Shown here piece by piece: positions 45,869-55,786 of a stretch of 64,000 bases of DNA. A program made the position numbers and the translations under genes. The DNA comes from Lysinibacillus sp. G4S2 (lineage in GTDB: Bacteria; Bacillota; Bacilli; Bacillales_A; Planococcaceae). The notes under the pieces were generated by a model. The model saw only the letters and a list, made by a program, of their open reading frames with translations, was not told the DNA's origin and did not search any database. How positions within the stretch are numbered: position 1 is the first letter of the stretch; every line of letters begins with the position of its first letter. The stretch spans positions 5,336,001-5,400,000 of the forward strand of contig NZ_JAUCFJ010000002.1 of NCBI RefSeq assembly GCF_030348505.1, given 5' to 3'.

Positions 45869-46624
45869 TTAAATGTAGTAATTATAATCCTCTGGAATCA
45901 CACGTTTTAAGAATTTCTTCGTGCGTTCCTCTTTCGGATTAACGAATATATCATAAGGGCTTCCTTCCTCTACAACGACACCACCGTCCATAAAAATTAC
46001 TCGGTTGGCGACGTCTTTGGCAAAGCCCATTTCATGTGTGACAACAAGCATCGTCGTCCCTTCCGCAGCAATGTTTTTCATAACCTGAAGGACTTCTCCT
46101 ACTAGCTCTGGGTCAAGTGCAGAAGTTGGTTCATCAAATAAAATAATATCCGGATTTAACGCCACTGCTCGTGCAATACCAACTCGCTGTTGTTGACCTC
46201 CAGACAATTGACTTGGATAGGAATCGTATTTTTCTGATAAACCTACTTTATCGAGTGCCTTTTTGCCAATTTCAATGGCCTCTGCCTTTGGAACTTTACG
46301 TCCTATAATAAGTCCTTCTGTCACATTTTCTAGCGCTGTTTTATTCGTGAAAAGATTATAGTTTTGGAATACAAAGGCTACACGTTGACGGATGGAATGT
46401 ACGTCCTTCTTCTTCACATTTTGAAAATCCACTTGAATATCACCAAATGTCGCATGTCCTTGATCGGCCTTTTCTAAAAAGTTAATGCAACGTAATAATG
46501 TCGTTTTTCCGGATCCGCTAGGACCTAAAATAACGACAACATCACCTTTATCAATGGCTAAATCGACACCCTTTAAAATTTCATTGTCACCAAATGATTT
46601 ATGGATATTTTTTATTTCTAACAT
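45869..46624 (-). CDS. Polar amino-acid ABC transporter ATPase (TcyN/GlnQ-like)
   Basis: 251-aa ATPase. Walker A GPSGSGKT (residues 34-41), signature [15 protein letters not shown], Walker [14 protein letters not shown] and the H-loop [16 protein letters not shown] are typical of the polar amino-acid uptake class. Its operon partners and the acyl-CoA-dehydrogenase-like leader enzyme resemble B. subtilis tcy/ytm systems for cystine and related sulfur compounds. The actual substrate is not certain. Last gene of the operon. Confidence 0.92.
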   Translation of the reverse strand: MLEIKNIHKSFGDNEILKGVDLAIDKGDVVVILGPSGSGKTTLLRCINFLEKADQGHATFGDIQVDFQNVKKKDVHSIRQRVAFVFQNYNLFTNKTALENVTEGLIIGRKVPKAEAIEIGKKALDKVGLSEKYDSYPSQLSGGQQQRVGIARAVALNPDIILFDEPTSALDPELVGEVLQVMKNIAAEGTTMLVVTHEMGFAKDVANRVIFMDGGVVVEEGSPYDIFVNPKEERTKKFLKRVIPEDYNYYI

Positions 46625-46637
46625 ACTCGTTCACCCC

Positions 46638-47339
46638 TTAGGCTTTTGCCACTTTGAATTTGCTTAAATGTTTTTCATATCGTTTAAAAATGTATTCAAC
46701 CGTACTACATAAAATTAAGTACACAATGAAAATATCAATATATGCTTCTACGTAATTGTAGCCAACATTTGCAGCTACCTTAGCCTTCAGGGTAATTTCA
46801 GGCAAGGACATTGCATAGCCTAAAGACGTCGCTTTAATGAGATTAACTGTAGCCGTACAAATATTTGGCATAGCTACTACTAAAGCTTGTGGAATAATAA
46901 TACGGCGATAGGCTTGACATGTTGATAAGCCTACTGCATGGGCAGCCTCTAGCTGACCTTTTTCAATCGTACTTAGAGCAGAACGAAATACTTCTATTAA
47001 AATTGCAGTCGTACTAAAGGCGAAGACGATAAATGCATACCAAATCGGATTGATTTTATAAATATCAAAGGCAATATTATATTTTTCAAAAATAATTTTA
47101 AGTAGTAATGGGATACTACTATAAATAATAAAGATTTGAATGATAATAGGTGTACCTCGAACAAAGGAAACATAAATTTTTGCTATATGATGGATCACTG
47201 GGATTTTATTGATCCGTGTTAGTGCCAATAGAAAACCAAGTGGCAGGGCAACAAGCATAGCAACAATTGTCACAAGGAGTGCGACAGGTACACCTGATAA
47301 TGCAACAAAAAATGTTTCCATTAAAAATTGATAATTCAT
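46638..47339 (-). CDS. Amino-acid ABC transporter permease (TcyM-like)
   Basis: 233-aa His/Glu/Gln/Arg-opine-type permease with five or six helices. The EAA coupling loop is EAAHAVGLSTCQAYRRIIIPQAL (about 140-162). It starts 12 bp downstream of the sister permease. Paired permeases of different sequence suggest a heterodimeric channel. Confidence 0.92.
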   Translation of the reverse strand: MNYQFLMETFFVALSGVPVALLVTIVAMLVALPLGFLLALTRINKIPVIHHIAKIYVSFVRGTPIIIQIFIIYSSIPLLLKIIFEKYNIAFDIYKINPIWYAFIVFAFSTTAILIEVFRSALSTIEKGQLEAAHAVGLSTCQAYRRIIIPQALVVAMPNICTATVNLIKATSLGYAMSLPEITLKAKVAANVGYNYVEAYIDIFIVYLILCSTVEYIFKRYEKHLSKFKVAKA

Positions 47340-47351
47340 GGTTACGCCTCC

Positions 47352-48059
47352 TTACGTCGTTTCTAATGTCTTTTTACCTTTGCCAAAAAACTTTTCTAGC
47401 ATAGCAAAGAATTTTTCGATAATAATCGATAGCCCCCAGTAAACAATCGCCAAGGCAATATATATTTCTAATGCATGTGCATTAATATTACTTGCGATAA
47501 TTAAATTTGCTTTTCCGACAATGTCAATTAAGCCAATTGTATAAGCAAGTGCCCCCTCTTGTAATAACGCAATCATTCCATTCCCAAAGTTCGGTAAAGC
47601 GATAACGAGTGCCTGTGGGAAAATAATACGGCGATATGCTTGAAGTGGTGTTAATCCCACACTAACCGCCGCTTCAAATTGCCCTTTATCAATGGCTAAA
47701 TAGGCCGAACGAATAACCTCTGACATAATCGCCGCAAACTGCAAAGTGAATGTTACGACTACAAAAATGGCTGTTTCAATTGAATGGAGATTCACGCCAA
47801 AGTTTTCCGCTAACGCCGGAACACCATAATAGACGAGGAATAATAAGACAATCGATGGTGTACAACGCATAATCGTTGTATATAAGTTTGCCAATTTTTG
47901 CAATAACTTTATTGCACTTAACTTGGCAGCTGCTAATAGTAAGCCAAAAATTGTGCCTAGTACAATGGAAGACCCTGCGACTAAGAAGGTAACTTTTAAA
48001 AACGGCAATAATACAGGAATTGAGTTCCAAATATATGATGCATCAAAATACTTCTCCAT
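47352..48059 (-). CDS. Amino-acid ABC transporter permease (TcyL-like)
   Basis: 235-aa permease of the same class; coupling loop EAAVSVGLTPLQAYRRIIFPQAL. The open frame extends 24 codons upstream, but the usual length and a GGTGAGGA just ahead favour the ATG at 48059 (MEKYFDASYIWNSIPVLL). Five or six membrane segments. It follows the binding-protein gene by about 90 bp. Confidence 0.9.
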   Translation of the reverse strand: MEKYFDASYIWNSIPVLLPFLKVTFLVAGSSIVLGTIFGLLLAAAKLSAIKLLQKLANLYTTIMRCTPSIVLLFLVYYGVPALAENFGVNLHSIETAIFVVVTFTLQFAAIMSEVIRSAYLAIDKGQFEAAVSVGLTPLQAYRRIIFPQALVIALPNFGNGMIALLQEGALAYTIGLIDIVGKANLIIASNINAHALEIYIALAIVYWGLSIIIEKFFAMLEKFFGKGKKTLETT

Positions 48060-48149
48060 TTCCTCACCAACTTCTATATTAATAAAGACTGCTGAGTACA
48101 CTGACTCAGGCAGCCTTTTATTCGTTACCAATTGCTCTTTAAAAGAGTA

Positions 48150-49019
48150 TTAACGATTCACAGTATCTAACACTTCAAATAAATCTCGACCGTAAAACTT
48201 AGTGCTTAATTCATTTGTTTTCTTCTGTTCTTTAATCTGCGCTATCGCTTTATCGTAAGCATCTGCAAATGCTTGTTCCTTCTTATTGAACAACGGCCAT
48301 GTTTTAATAACGGCAAATTCGTTGTACACTACGTCATCCTTTAAATTATAATAGGGGCCATCTTCTGCTAAAACTTGTTGTTTAAACGGACCTTCAATCA
48401 TGACACCACCATCAACACGTTTTTCATTTACCCATTGCACGACATCGATAGTGAACGCATCCCCAGCCTGTAATTTAACTTTATTATCCGGGTTAGCCTT
48501 ATTGTATTCATCAATAATTGTGTATTGAGCATTATTCGCAGCAATTGGTGCTAATGAATAACCCTTTTTAGCAAAGTCGGCTAAAGTTTTCACACCTTCA
48601 TCTTCTTTACGTAAAACTAAACCTGCACTACTTAAGCCTAAAAATTCTTTAGGGAAAATAAATTTCTCTGTACGTTCCTTCGTAAAGAATGCATTTTTTA
48701 CACCTACTTGATATTTCCCTTGCTCAACACCGATCAGTAAATCATCACTCGTTGTCCCTACAAATTCAAACTTATATTCGGGTAATAGTTCATCCACTAG
48801 CTTCATAACTTCCACATCGTAGCCTGTTGGATTGCCTTTATCATCAAGATAACTTATCGGCTTGGACGCCTGATCGAATGCAACCTTCACTGTACGTACC
48901 TTCACGCCATCCTCTGAGTCTTTATCTGTAGCTTCATCTGAATTACAGCCCGCTAAAATAGCAAGTGAAGCCAATCCGATTGCTGCCAATTGAAATATCT
49001 TTTTCTTTTGTTTTAACAT
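48150..49019 (-). CDS. Amino-acid-binding lipoprotein of the ABC importer
   Basis: 289-aa extracellular family 3 solute-binding protein. The signal peptide ends in the lipobox ILAGC (Cys24), so it is anchored in the membrane. The mature part has the typical FDQASKPISYLDDKGNPTGYDVEVMKLVDELL and GKYQVGVKNAFFTKERTEKF segments. It resembles TcyJ/TcyK-like cystine binders in context, but specificity is open. It sits 31 bp after the dehydrogenase-like gene stop codon. Confidence 0.92.
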   Translation of the reverse strand: MLKQKKKIFQLAAIGLASLAILAGCNSDEATDKDSEDGVKVRTVKVAFDQASKPISYLDDKGNPTGYDVEVMKLVDELLPEYKFEFVGTTSDDLLIGVEQGKYQVGVKNAFFTKERTEKFIFPKEFLGLSSAGLVLRKEDEGVKTLADFAKKGYSLAPIAANNAQYTIIDEYNKANPDNKVKLQAGDAFTIDVVQWVNEKRVDGGVMIEGPFKQQVLAEDGPYYNLKDDVVYNEFAVIKTWPLFNKKEQAFADAYDKAIAQIKEQKKTNELSTKFYGRDLFEVLDTVNR

Positions 49020-49050
49020 GTATCATTTCCCCTTATTCTCTATGGTTTTG

Positions 49051-50220
49051 TCATTGATTTTCATTCAATTTCTGCTGTTCAATTGCAGCTTTTGCTAATG
49101 TAATAATGGTCATATCATCCATCGGTGGGTTGTGAAGTCCAGCACGAACATTTCGATAATAGCGCTGTAATGGATTTGTTAATTGTAAGCTTTTCGCACC
49201 TACTACACGCATTGCCTTATCTACAATTTCAATCGCCAAATTTGTTACTGTATGTTTAGCAATTGCCATTTCATTTGTTATAAGCCCACGTCTAGCTGGG
49301 TCATCATAAGCCTCGGCTACTCCATACAGTACAAAGCGTGCCTGATGTAGTTTCAATTCAATATCGCCTAGAAGTTGCTGTACATTTGGTAATGTACTAA
49401 TTGGAGCATTCAAGCTATTTGGTTGATGATGGTTGGCAAAATGTAGTGCATAATCACGAGCTGCCTGCGCAATACCTAAGTACGTTGCTGGAATATGTAG
49501 AATCCAACCATTTATCTTACCCCCGCTTGGATGACTTGGTAATTCTACTAAATGATTTGTACGGACAATTACATCGTTTAACACTAGATCATGGCTACTA
49601 GTGCCTCGCATTGCTGACATTTCCCAGTTTTCTTCAATTGAAAGTCCTTGGGCATCTTTATGAACAAGGAAGAAGCCAATTTGATTTTTTTCCTCAATCC
49701 AAGCTGAGGTCAAGAAATAATCTAGCACCGGAGAAGCTGTCGTAAAGATTTTACGTCCATTTAAGAGCCAACCTTCTTCTATTGAAACAGCGTTTGTTTC
49801 TGGTCGCCCTCCACGTGTTGGACTCCCGGTTGCCGCTTCACTCACCGCCCTATTTATGATTGCACCGGTTTTTATTTCTTGAGCAAAGAAACTGAGTAAA
49901 TCATCTGCCCATAGCTTTTTCTCATATATTTCACCTACTACACCTAATGTCCACCCTAGTGAGAGTGAGGCATTCTCGTCATAGCTCGCCAACGTTTCTT
50001 GAACGAGCACCATATCATAGACTGATAAACCTTCACCGCCATATTCTTTCGGTAAAGTTAGTTTTGGGTAACCAATTTGCAAAAGTAACTTATGTGCTTC
50101 GTATGGAAAATGAGATTGTTCGTCTACCTCTTTAGCCTCAGCCTTGATTGGCTCAGAAATAGATGCTAGCTGTTCAAGCCAATACTGTTGTCGCTCTGTT
50201 TTAATAAATAAATCCTTCAA
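49051..50220 (-). CDS. Acyl-CoA-dehydrogenase-fold flavoenzyme (SfnB/DszC-like)
   Basis: 389-aa flavoprotein that starts at TTG after a strong GGAGGAGGAG. Fold features: YGGEGLSVYDMVLVQETLASYDENASLSLGW, GSPTRGGRP, and SAMRGTSSHDLVLNDVIV in the substrate/flavin region. The acyl-CoA base glutamate region is less clear, so a monooxygenase-like (DszC/SfnB) reaction on a sulfur compound is more likely than beta-oxidation. Being first in an operon with a cystine-type importer supports a sulfur-scavenging role, an inference. A leader hairpin and promoter lie upstream. Confidence 0.82.
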   Translation of the reverse strand: MKDLFIKTERQQYWLEQLASISEPIKAEAKEVDEQSHFPYEAHKLLLQIGYPKLTLPKEYGGEGLSVYDMVLVQETLASYDENASLSLGWTLGVVGEIYEKKLWADDLLSFFAQEIKTGAIINRAVSEAATGSPTRGGRPETNAVSIEEGWLLNGRKIFTTASPVLDYFLTSAWIEEKNQIGFFLVHKDAQGLSIEENWEMSAMRGTSSHDLVLNDVIVRTNHLVELPSHPSGGKINGWILHIPATYLGIAQAARDYALHFANHHQPNSLNAPISTLPNVQQLLGDIELKLHQARFVLYGVAEAYDDPARRGLITNEMAIAKHTVTNLAIEIVDKAMRVVGAKSLQLTNPLQRYYRNVRAGLHNPPMDDMTIITLAKAAIEQQKLNENQ

Positions 50221-50280
50221 GAAAATCTCCTCCTCCCAAAATTATATAAAACATATAAATTTACTACGGATTAAAGCTAT

Positions 50281-50315
50281 AAAAAAATCTCTACCTACAT
50301 TTTCGTAGCGAGATT
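50281..50315 (-). terminator. Leader terminator (attenuator) ahead of the ABC operon
   Basis: On the minus strand AATCTC-C-CTAC and GTAG-GAGATT arms form a roughly 10-bp stem (one bulge) followed by TTTTTTTA, 60 bp upstream of the first gene and 40-60 bp downstream of the promoter. No minus-strand gene precedes it, so it must act in the leader. A premature-termination control is implied; no known riboswitch sequence is visible. Confidence 0.6.
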
Positions 50316-50342
50316 ATGATTGGTACTGAATTTTCTGATTCG

Positions 50343-50380
50343 TTGACATTTATGATACTTTCCACATTTGGAAATGTCAA
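50343..50380 (-). promoter_or_regulatory. Promoter with overlapping 9-bp palindrome, ABC operon
   Basis: On the minus strand TTGACA, a 17-nt spacer and TATCAT form a near-consensus SigA promoter (50380 to 50352). Perfect arms TTGACATTT and AAATGTCAA (50343-50351 and 50372-50380) enclose it, and TTTCCAAATGTGGAAA sits in the spacer, a likely repressor site. Confidence 0.65.
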
Positions 50381-50475
50381 TGGCTTAATTACAAGTTTTT
50401 TTATTAGTTTTATAAGCATTTGTTCACCAAGTCATATTTACAACATATGCTAGAACTATAGAAAGAGGTGTATGT

Positions 50476-51222
50476 ATGACCAATAATATGAATCCATCTT
50501 TAAATAATACTGCTATTTCACCTATGGCTCCTCAGGTTATTCAGACGAAATTCGGGGATATTAATGGAGATGGCTCTCTTGAAACGGTTCTTTTGATGGG
50601 GACTAAAACGCCAGATAGCCCTTTGTGGCAAAACCTAACGCTTACTATTTTTTACGGCAATACTCAACAATTTGAAAAATTAATGCTAAAACAAAACAGC
50701 GGCTATAATCCAACTATATTTTTAGGTGACTTTACTGGCAATCATCTAGAAGATATTTTAGCTATTTCTGATACTGGTGGCAGTGGAGGTATTATCAATG
50801 GTGAAATCTTCTCCTCCATAAACGGGAAAATACGTTCAATTTTTGATGCAGAATCTTTTAATAATAAGCTAAAGTACACGGTTAATTATCAAGATCAATA
50901 CAAAGTAGTCGTCCGTAGTATGAATCCTAAAAAGCAATATATTATCGATTTACAATATAAGGGGCACGATTATTTAGCGGAAATTTATAATCAAGATGGT
51001 ACTTTAAAACAGCCTATTGAAGGATGGGTTGACCCGATCAGCGGATTGTATCCAGTGGACTATGAGCGTGACGGAATATATGAGCTTTTAGCTTATCAGG
51101 CAATCGCAGGCAGATTCCATGCTGATAGATTAGGCGATGTTGAAAACATTCTGAAATGGAGCGGCAATGAATTTATAGTTGACCGTCAAACTGTGGGGAT
51201 TTTCGGAGAAGATTTAACGTAA
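50476..51222 (+). CDS. VCBS/FG-GAP-like protein
   Basis: 248-aa soluble protein with two FG-GAP-type calcium-binding patterns: FGDINGDGSLETVLLMG near residue 27 and FLGDFTGNHLEDILAISD near 90. Further, DYERDGIYELLAYQAI near 195 is a third degenerate copy. No signal peptide is visible, which is unusual for this repeat type. Similar proteins occur widely in Bacillales, some in spore contexts, but the role is unknown. SD AGAGGTG precedes the ATG. Confidence 0.75.
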   Translation: MTNNMNPSLNNTAISPMAPQVIQTKFGDINGDGSLETVLLMGTKTPDSPLWQNLTLTIFYGNTQQFEKLMLKQNSGYNPTIFLGDFTGNHLEDILAISDTGGSGGIINGEIFSSINGKIRSIFDAESFNNKLKYTVNYQDQYKVVVRSMNPKKQYIIDLQYKGHDYLAEIYNQDGTLKQPIEGWVDPISGLYPVDYERDGIYELLAYQAIAGRFHADRLGDVENILKWSGNEFIVDRQTVGIFGEDLT

Positions 51223-51255
51223 ATAACTGTGCATTTATATAGGATAACAAGCAAG

Positions 51256-51299
51256 AATCTGCTCGATTTCTGTATAAAACGATCGAAATCGGACAGATT
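51256..51299. terminator. Hairpin between convergent genes
   Basis: AATCTG..CGATTTC and GAAATCG..CAGATT arms pair with two small mismatched bulges around a 15-nt loop. It sits after the VCBS-like gene and before the convergent VOC gene. T-runs are weak. Confidence 0.6.
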
Positions 51300-51335
51300 C
51301 CCCTTTAATTATCTCTCTTATAGGACAACCGTGAT

Positions 51336-51710
51336 TTATTTTTCTACCAATGCAAAATAATTATTTTCGTGATCAGCGAAATTAAACACTCTGCCCATTG
51401 GCATCATGACTAAATCTCCAACTTTAACGCCCTTTGCTTGAAACTCTTGATATAGATGTTCTATATGATCGGCATAAAACATAATAGAAGGCGTTCCTAA
51501 ATTTAATTCAGGCTGCATTTTTGCAATGATTTCTTTATGGTGTAAAACAAAAGTAGTTTGAGCATCTTTAGTTGGAGCAATTTCAATCCAACGCACTCCC
51601 GACTCTTCCTGGTCAGCTACTACAACAAAGCCGATTTTTTCTGTCCAAAACTTCACGGCAGTATCTTGGTCATCTACGTATAGCATTACTTGTCCAATTT
51701 GTCGAATCAT
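51336..51710 (-). CDS. VOC family (glyoxalase-fold) protein
   Basis: 124-aa protein beginning MIRQIGQVMLYVDDQDTAVKFWTEKIGF, the typical VOC repeat start. The second half (MFYADHIEHLYQEFQAKGVKV...RVFNFADHENNYFALVE) carries the end glutamate and a phenylalanine-rich end as in glyoxalase/dioxygenase relatives. Substrate unknown; could be a detoxification or antibiotic-resistance enzyme. SD GAGGAGGG supports the ATG at 51710 rather than the longer frame. Confidence 0.85.
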   Translation of the reverse strand: MIRQIGQVMLYVDDQDTAVKFWTEKIGFVVVADQEESGVRWIEIAPTKDAQTTFVLHHKEIIAKMQPELNLGTPSIMFYADHIEHLYQEFQAKGVKVGDLVMMPMGRVFNFADHENNYFALVEK

Positions 51711-51939
51711 GGGCAATTCCCTCCTCTTTTGAGCATTAGTATACATCAAAAAGTAGCTTTATATGTCATATTCATGATCGTTTTTAGGAGAATTTCGAAA
51801 TATTAATTGATATCACTACTACTCTATTATTTCAAAATACTTAACTTTTATTTTATTTTTGATAAAATGAGCTAGTCGTCTATTATTTTCCTTCAACGGA
51901 AAAGTATAGAAAAATAATATTATAGTGAGGATCATTCAT

Positions 51940-53889
51940 GTGAAACAACTAAGTTTAAGAAAAAAACTCATTTTTTCGTTTTTAGCAATGCTTATCATCC
52001 CAACACTGTTAATTGGAATTGTATCTTACCAAAGTGCTGAACAGCAAATATCGGAAGAACATCAAGCAAGCGCAACCGAAAGCGTGCGCATGCTTAATAC
52101 GAATATTAACAACATGATTGAGCCCAAAGTGAAAGACATTCAATATTTTTCAGAAAAGCTTAATCAATCTTATTTACAAGAAGGTAAAATTTCAGAACTT
52201 AAATCTCTTTTCCACGAATACATAAACATGCATCCAGAGGTGGAGCTAATTTATATTGGAACCTCTGATGGCAGACTACTGGACGAGCCTGCTCAAAAAT
52301 ACCCGGAAGGTTTTGATCCTCGTACAAGACCTTGGTATAAGCACGCTTTAGATAACAAAAACCAAGTATCCATTACAGCTCCATACACTACACAGACTAC
52401 CGGTGATATCGTTCTTACGATTACCAAGGCTTTACCAGATGGCTCCGGGGTAATAGGTTTAGATTTAAATATATCTACACTACGTACCATCACGAATGAT
52501 ATACGCATTGGAGAAACTGGCTTTGCTTCACTTTTAGATAGCAATAAAATCTACATTACCCATCCAGATAAAGAAAGTGGCACTGAGGCAACAGAAAGCT
52601 ATATTACTAAAATGTATGAACAAGATAGTGGAACAATTATAGAAAAAGATCGCCAGCTACAATTTGTCACAAATAAGCTAACAGGCTGGAAAGTTGTCGG
52701 TACAATGTTTACCTCCGAGGCTGCAAATGCTGCTGCTTCAACCTTTAACATCAATCTAATTATTATGGCTGTTTCCATTATTGTTGGCATTATTTTTATG
52801 CTTTACATGATAAAATCGATTGTCAATCCGATTAATCGACTTAAACAAAGTGCTATAAAAATTAGTGAAGGCGATTTAACAGAGTTTATTGAAACTCATT
52901 CTAAAGATGAGATTGGACAGTTGGGAGAAGCCTTTATCGCAATGAAGGTTAACTTAAAAACACTTATTTGTAACGTCGATCAAAGCTCTCAACATGTACA
53001 AACTTCGGCACATGGATTATCTGCGCATGCCGAACAAAATATAGCTGCGTCACAGCAAGTTACTGAAGCTATGCAACAGGTTGCTAGCAGTACAGAAAAA
53101 CAAACAACAAGTATTGACCAAAATGCTGCTTCTATTGAGGAAATTGCAAAAGGAGTCGTTGAGGTTGCCGATAGCTCCTTGCAGGTTTCAGATTTATCTA
53201 GCCATGCTATCGAATTGGCGGAAGAGGGCGGTCAAGCAGTAGAACAATCTGTTAACCAAATGATTTCAATCCATGAATCTGTGACACAATCAGATACGAT
53301 GATTAAATCACTCTATGATCGAACAAAAGAAATTGGTTCCATTTTGGAGATTATTAGTACTATTTCAGATCAAACAAATCTACTGGCCCTTAATGCTGCT
53401 ATTGAGGCCGCACGAGCTGGAGAGCATGGGAAAGGCTTTGCAGTAGTCGCCGATGAAGTTCGGAAGTTAGCAGAACAATCCCATCAATCGGCAGAGCAAA
53501 TATCTGCACTCATTACTGGCATTCAGCAGGAGACGGCAAAATCTGTTCAAACTATGATTAAGGCTTCAGCGGATGTCCAGGATGGTTTACAGCTATCAGA
53601 AAATACGAGTAAAAAATTCGCAAGTATTATTAAGAGTCTACGCGCTATTGCCCCGAAAATGGAGGATATATCTGCGTCTGCTCAGGAGATGTCAGCGGTA
53701 GTCGAGGAAGTTTCTGCAACTGCTATCGAACTAACAGATCATGCTAAATTAAATGCAGCTGCGTCAGAGGAAGTTGCCGCTTCAACTGAACAAACATTGT
53801 CTTCGATGCAGGAAATGGCGGTAGCCGCAAAATCACTGCTCGATATGGCCGATGAATTACAAAGCTATGTAAATCGTTTTAAATACTAA
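51940..53889 (+). CDS. Methyl-accepting chemotaxis protein with dCache sensor
   Basis: 649-aa transmembrane chemoreceptor. A GTG at 51940 lies 6 bp after GTGAGGAT and gives [21 protein letters not shown], an N-terminal membrane helix. The extracellular dCache domain (about 35-275) includes [19 protein letters not shown] and [16 protein letters not shown], a typical small-ligand pocket. A second membrane helix is near 280, HAMP near 300-345, then the signalling hairpin with [37 protein letters not shown]. The ligand is unknown. It would signal through CheA. Confidence 0.93.
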   Translation: MKQLSLRKKLIFSFLAMLIIPTLLIGIVSYQSAEQQISEEHQASATESVRMLNTNINNMIEPKVKDIQYFSEKLNQSYLQEGKISELKSLFHEYINMHPEVELIYIGTSDGRLLDEPAQKYPEGFDPRTRPWYKHALDNKNQVSITAPYTTQTTGDIVLTITKALPDGSGVIGLDLNISTLRTITNDIRIGETGFASLLDSNKIYITHPDKESGTEATESYITKMYEQDSGTIIEKDRQLQFVTNKLTGWKVVGTMFTSEAANAAASTFNINLIIMAVSIIVGIIFMLYMIKSIVNPINRLKQSAIKISEGDLTEFIETHSKDEIGQLGEAFIAMKVNLKTLICNVDQSSQHVQTSAHGLSAHAEQNIAASQQVTEAMQQVASSTEKQTTSIDQNAASIEEIAKGVVEVADSSLQVSDLSSHAIELAEEGGQAVEQSVNQMISIHESVTQSDTMIKSLYDRTKEIGSILEIISTISDQTNLLALNAAIEAARAGEHGKGFAVVADEVRKLAEQSHQSAEQISALITGIQQETAKSVQTMIKASADVQDGLQLSENTSKKFASIIKSLRAIAPKMEDISASAQEMSAVVEEVSATAIELTDHAKLNAAASEEVAASTEQTLSSMQEMAVAAKSLLDMADELQSYVNRFKY

Positions 53890-53894
53890 AAAAG

Positions 53895-53935
53895 AAAGCA
53901 CGATGAAAAAGGGTTTCCCCATTCATCGTGCTTTT
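53895..53935. terminator. Bidirectional terminator after the chemoreceptor
   Basis: AAAGCACGATGAA and TTCATCGTGCTTT form a perfect 13-bp stem with a 14-nt loop between convergent genes, with A and T flanks. Confidence 0.85.
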
Positions 53936-53946
53936 CAGCATTGTTA

Positions 53947-54366
53947 TTATTTATTGTCCTCATGACTAAATTGCCATTTAATACCAAATTTATCAGTAAG
54001 TGAGCCATAACATTTACTCCAAAATGTTTCTTGTAGCTCCATAGTAACCTCTCCACCATCTTTAAGAGCCTCAAAAGCTTTATGCATCTTAGCTTCATCA
54101 TCTGAGACAACAGCTAACGTTACATTGTTTCCGATTGTGAACGGTGAGCCTGGAAATGTATCTGAAAACATTACAGTACTATCAAAAATCGAAAGTCGTG
54201 TATGCATCACAAGATCTTTAGCTTCTTCTGGTAATTGATAATTTGGATTTTGTGGTGAATCGCCGAACGTCATAATTTCTGCCTTGTCCGTTTCAAAAAC
54301 TTTCTCATAAAACGATACTGCCTCTCGACAATTTCCATTAAAAATTAAGTATGCCTCTACTGCCAT
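53947..54366 (-). CDS. PhnB-like VOC family protein
   Basis: 139-aa glyoxalase-fold protein of the PhnB/YjdN type: MAVEAYLIFNGNCREAVSFYEKVF, then VMHTRLSIFDSTVMFSDTFPG, and WSKCYGSLTDKFGIKWQFS at the end, a strongly conserved PhnB feature. Function in this family is not established. SD AAAGGAGTG points to the ATG at 54366; the longer frame is unlikely. Confidence 0.88.
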   Translation of the reverse strand: MAVEAYLIFNGNCREAVSFYEKVFETDKAEIMTFGDSPQNPNYQLPEEAKDLVMHTRLSIFDSTVMFSDTFPGSPFTIGNNVTLAVVSDDEAKMHKAFEALKDGGEVTMELQETFWSKCYGSLTDKFGIKWQFSHEDNK

Positions 54367-54563
54367 TTCCAACACTCCTTTAGCATTTTTTGAAACAACT
54401 CTATTGTACATGGATAACGAATAATAATACAAATTTTAAATGAGCCGATTTAAAACTGCTTACAAAAATCATTATTCCGCAAAAACGAATGCATAAAATT
54501 GCAACTTTTACTTTTCATCTATAACAGAAATCCTGCTAATTTTTATTTATTTGAATAAAAGCT

Positions 54564-54592
54564 TTGACATTTACTCAAAAATCGTGTAAATT
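54564..54592 (+). promoter_or_regulatory. Promoter of guaC
   Basis: TTGACA, a 17-nt spacer and TAAATT lie about 60 bp before the start codon. No purine riboswitch is seen in the short leader. Confidence 0.5.
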
Positions 54593-54654
54593 ACCAAATG
54601 ACGAACAATATTAAATAAATCTTAAAAAATATTCGTATTTTAGGAGTGTATATA

Positions 54655-55638
54655 ATGGATAACGTATTTGACTATGAAGATATTCAACTAATTCCCGCAA
54701 AATGTATTGTAGAAAGTCGTTCAGAATGTGATACTTCTGTTACTTTAGGAGGTCATATATTCAAACTTCCTGTAGTACCAGCAAATATGCAAACAATTAT
54801 CGATGATAGTCTTGCTGTGAAGCTCGCTGAAAACGGTTACTTTTATATTATGCACCGTTTTAATCCAGAGACACGAGCTGATTTCATCAAAGATATGCAA
54901 GGCCGTGGATTAATCGCATCAATTAGTGTTGGTGTAAAAGATGATGAGTATCCATTTATTGAAGAATTAGCGGCTGCTAATTTAGTGCCTGAATTTATTA
55001 CAATCGACATTGCACATGGCCATTCAAATGCTGTCATTCGTATGATTCAACATATCAAAAAACATCTACCAAATAGCTTTGTTATTGCTGGTAATGTGGG
55101 CACACCTGAAGCAGTACGTGAACTTGAAAACGCTGGTGCAGATGCAACAAAAGTTGGTATTGGACCAGGTAAAGTATGTATTACTAAAATCAAAACTGGT
55201 TTTGGTACAGGCGGTTGGCAGCTAGCGGCACTACGCTGGTGTGCAAAAGCTGCTACAAAACCAATTATCGCTGATGGTGGTATTCGCACACATGGTGATA
55301 TTGCAAAATCTGTTCGTTTTGGCGCTTCAATGGTGATGATTGGGTCATTATTTGCAGGTCATGAAGAGTCACCTGGCGAAACAATCGAAATCGACGGTAA
55401 AACGGTGAAAGAATACTTTGGATCTGCATCTGAATACCAAAAAGGTGAACGCAAAAATGTTGAAGGTAAAAAAATGTATGTTGAACATAAAGGTAGCATT
55501 AAAGATACTTTAGTTGAAATGCAGCAAGACCTTCAATCATCTATTTCCTATGCAGGCGGCAATAAACTAGATGCTATTCGAAATGTAGATTATGTAATTG
55601 TGAAAAACTCTATATTTAATGGCGATAAAGTATACTAA
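54655..55638 (+). CDS. guaC: GMP reductase
   Basis: Reduces GMP to IMP with NADPH, in purine salvage. The 327-aa (beta/alpha)8 enzyme begins [33 protein letters not shown], nearly identical to B. subtilis GuaC. The catalytic cysteine is in [20 protein letters not shown], and [16 protein letters not shown] follows. TAGGAGTG is the SD for the ATG at 54655; an in-frame GTG overlaps it. Monocistronic, with a strong terminator. Confidence 0.97.
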   Translation: MDNVFDYEDIQLIPAKCIVESRSECDTSVTLGGHIFKLPVVPANMQTIIDDSLAVKLAENGYFYIMHRFNPETRADFIKDMQGRGLIASISVGVKDDEYPFIEELAAANLVPEFITIDIAHGHSNAVIRMIQHIKKHLPNSFVIAGNVGTPEAVRELENAGADATKVGIGPGKVCITKIKTGFGTGGWQLAALRWCAKAATKPIIADGGIRTHGDIAKSVRFGASMVMIGSLFAGHEESPGETIEIDGKTVKEYFGSASEYQKGERKNVEGKKMYVEHKGSIKDTLVEMQQDLQSSISYAGGNKLDAIRNVDYVIVKNSIFNGDKVY

Positions 55639-55650
55639 AAATTAAGGAAG

Positions 55651-55688
55651 CCCAAACAAGAGTGGAAAGAATTCTTGTTTGGGTTTTT
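55651..55688 (+). terminator. Rho-independent terminator of guaC
   Basis: CCCAAACAAG and CTTGTTTGGG form a perfect 10-bp stem with a 13-nt loop, followed by TTTTTAT. Confidence 0.92.
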
Positions 55689-55786
55689 ATTTGGATTTCG
55701 ATATTCTAATAGCCGAGTATTGGGTAGTCTTGGTGGGGCAATTCTTTGGGTGTATGCGAGCTGTTTTGAGGTTAGTTTTGCTTCTT

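Noticed and set aside
50281-50475. S-box or T-box riboswitch before the sulfur-type ABC operon
   Set aside because: The leader between promoter and terminator is too short, and no S-box or T-box conserved sequence is visible.
54433-54654. Purine riboswitch in the guaC leader
   Set aside because: No conserved purine aptamer core seen; the region is short AT-rich promoter DNA.
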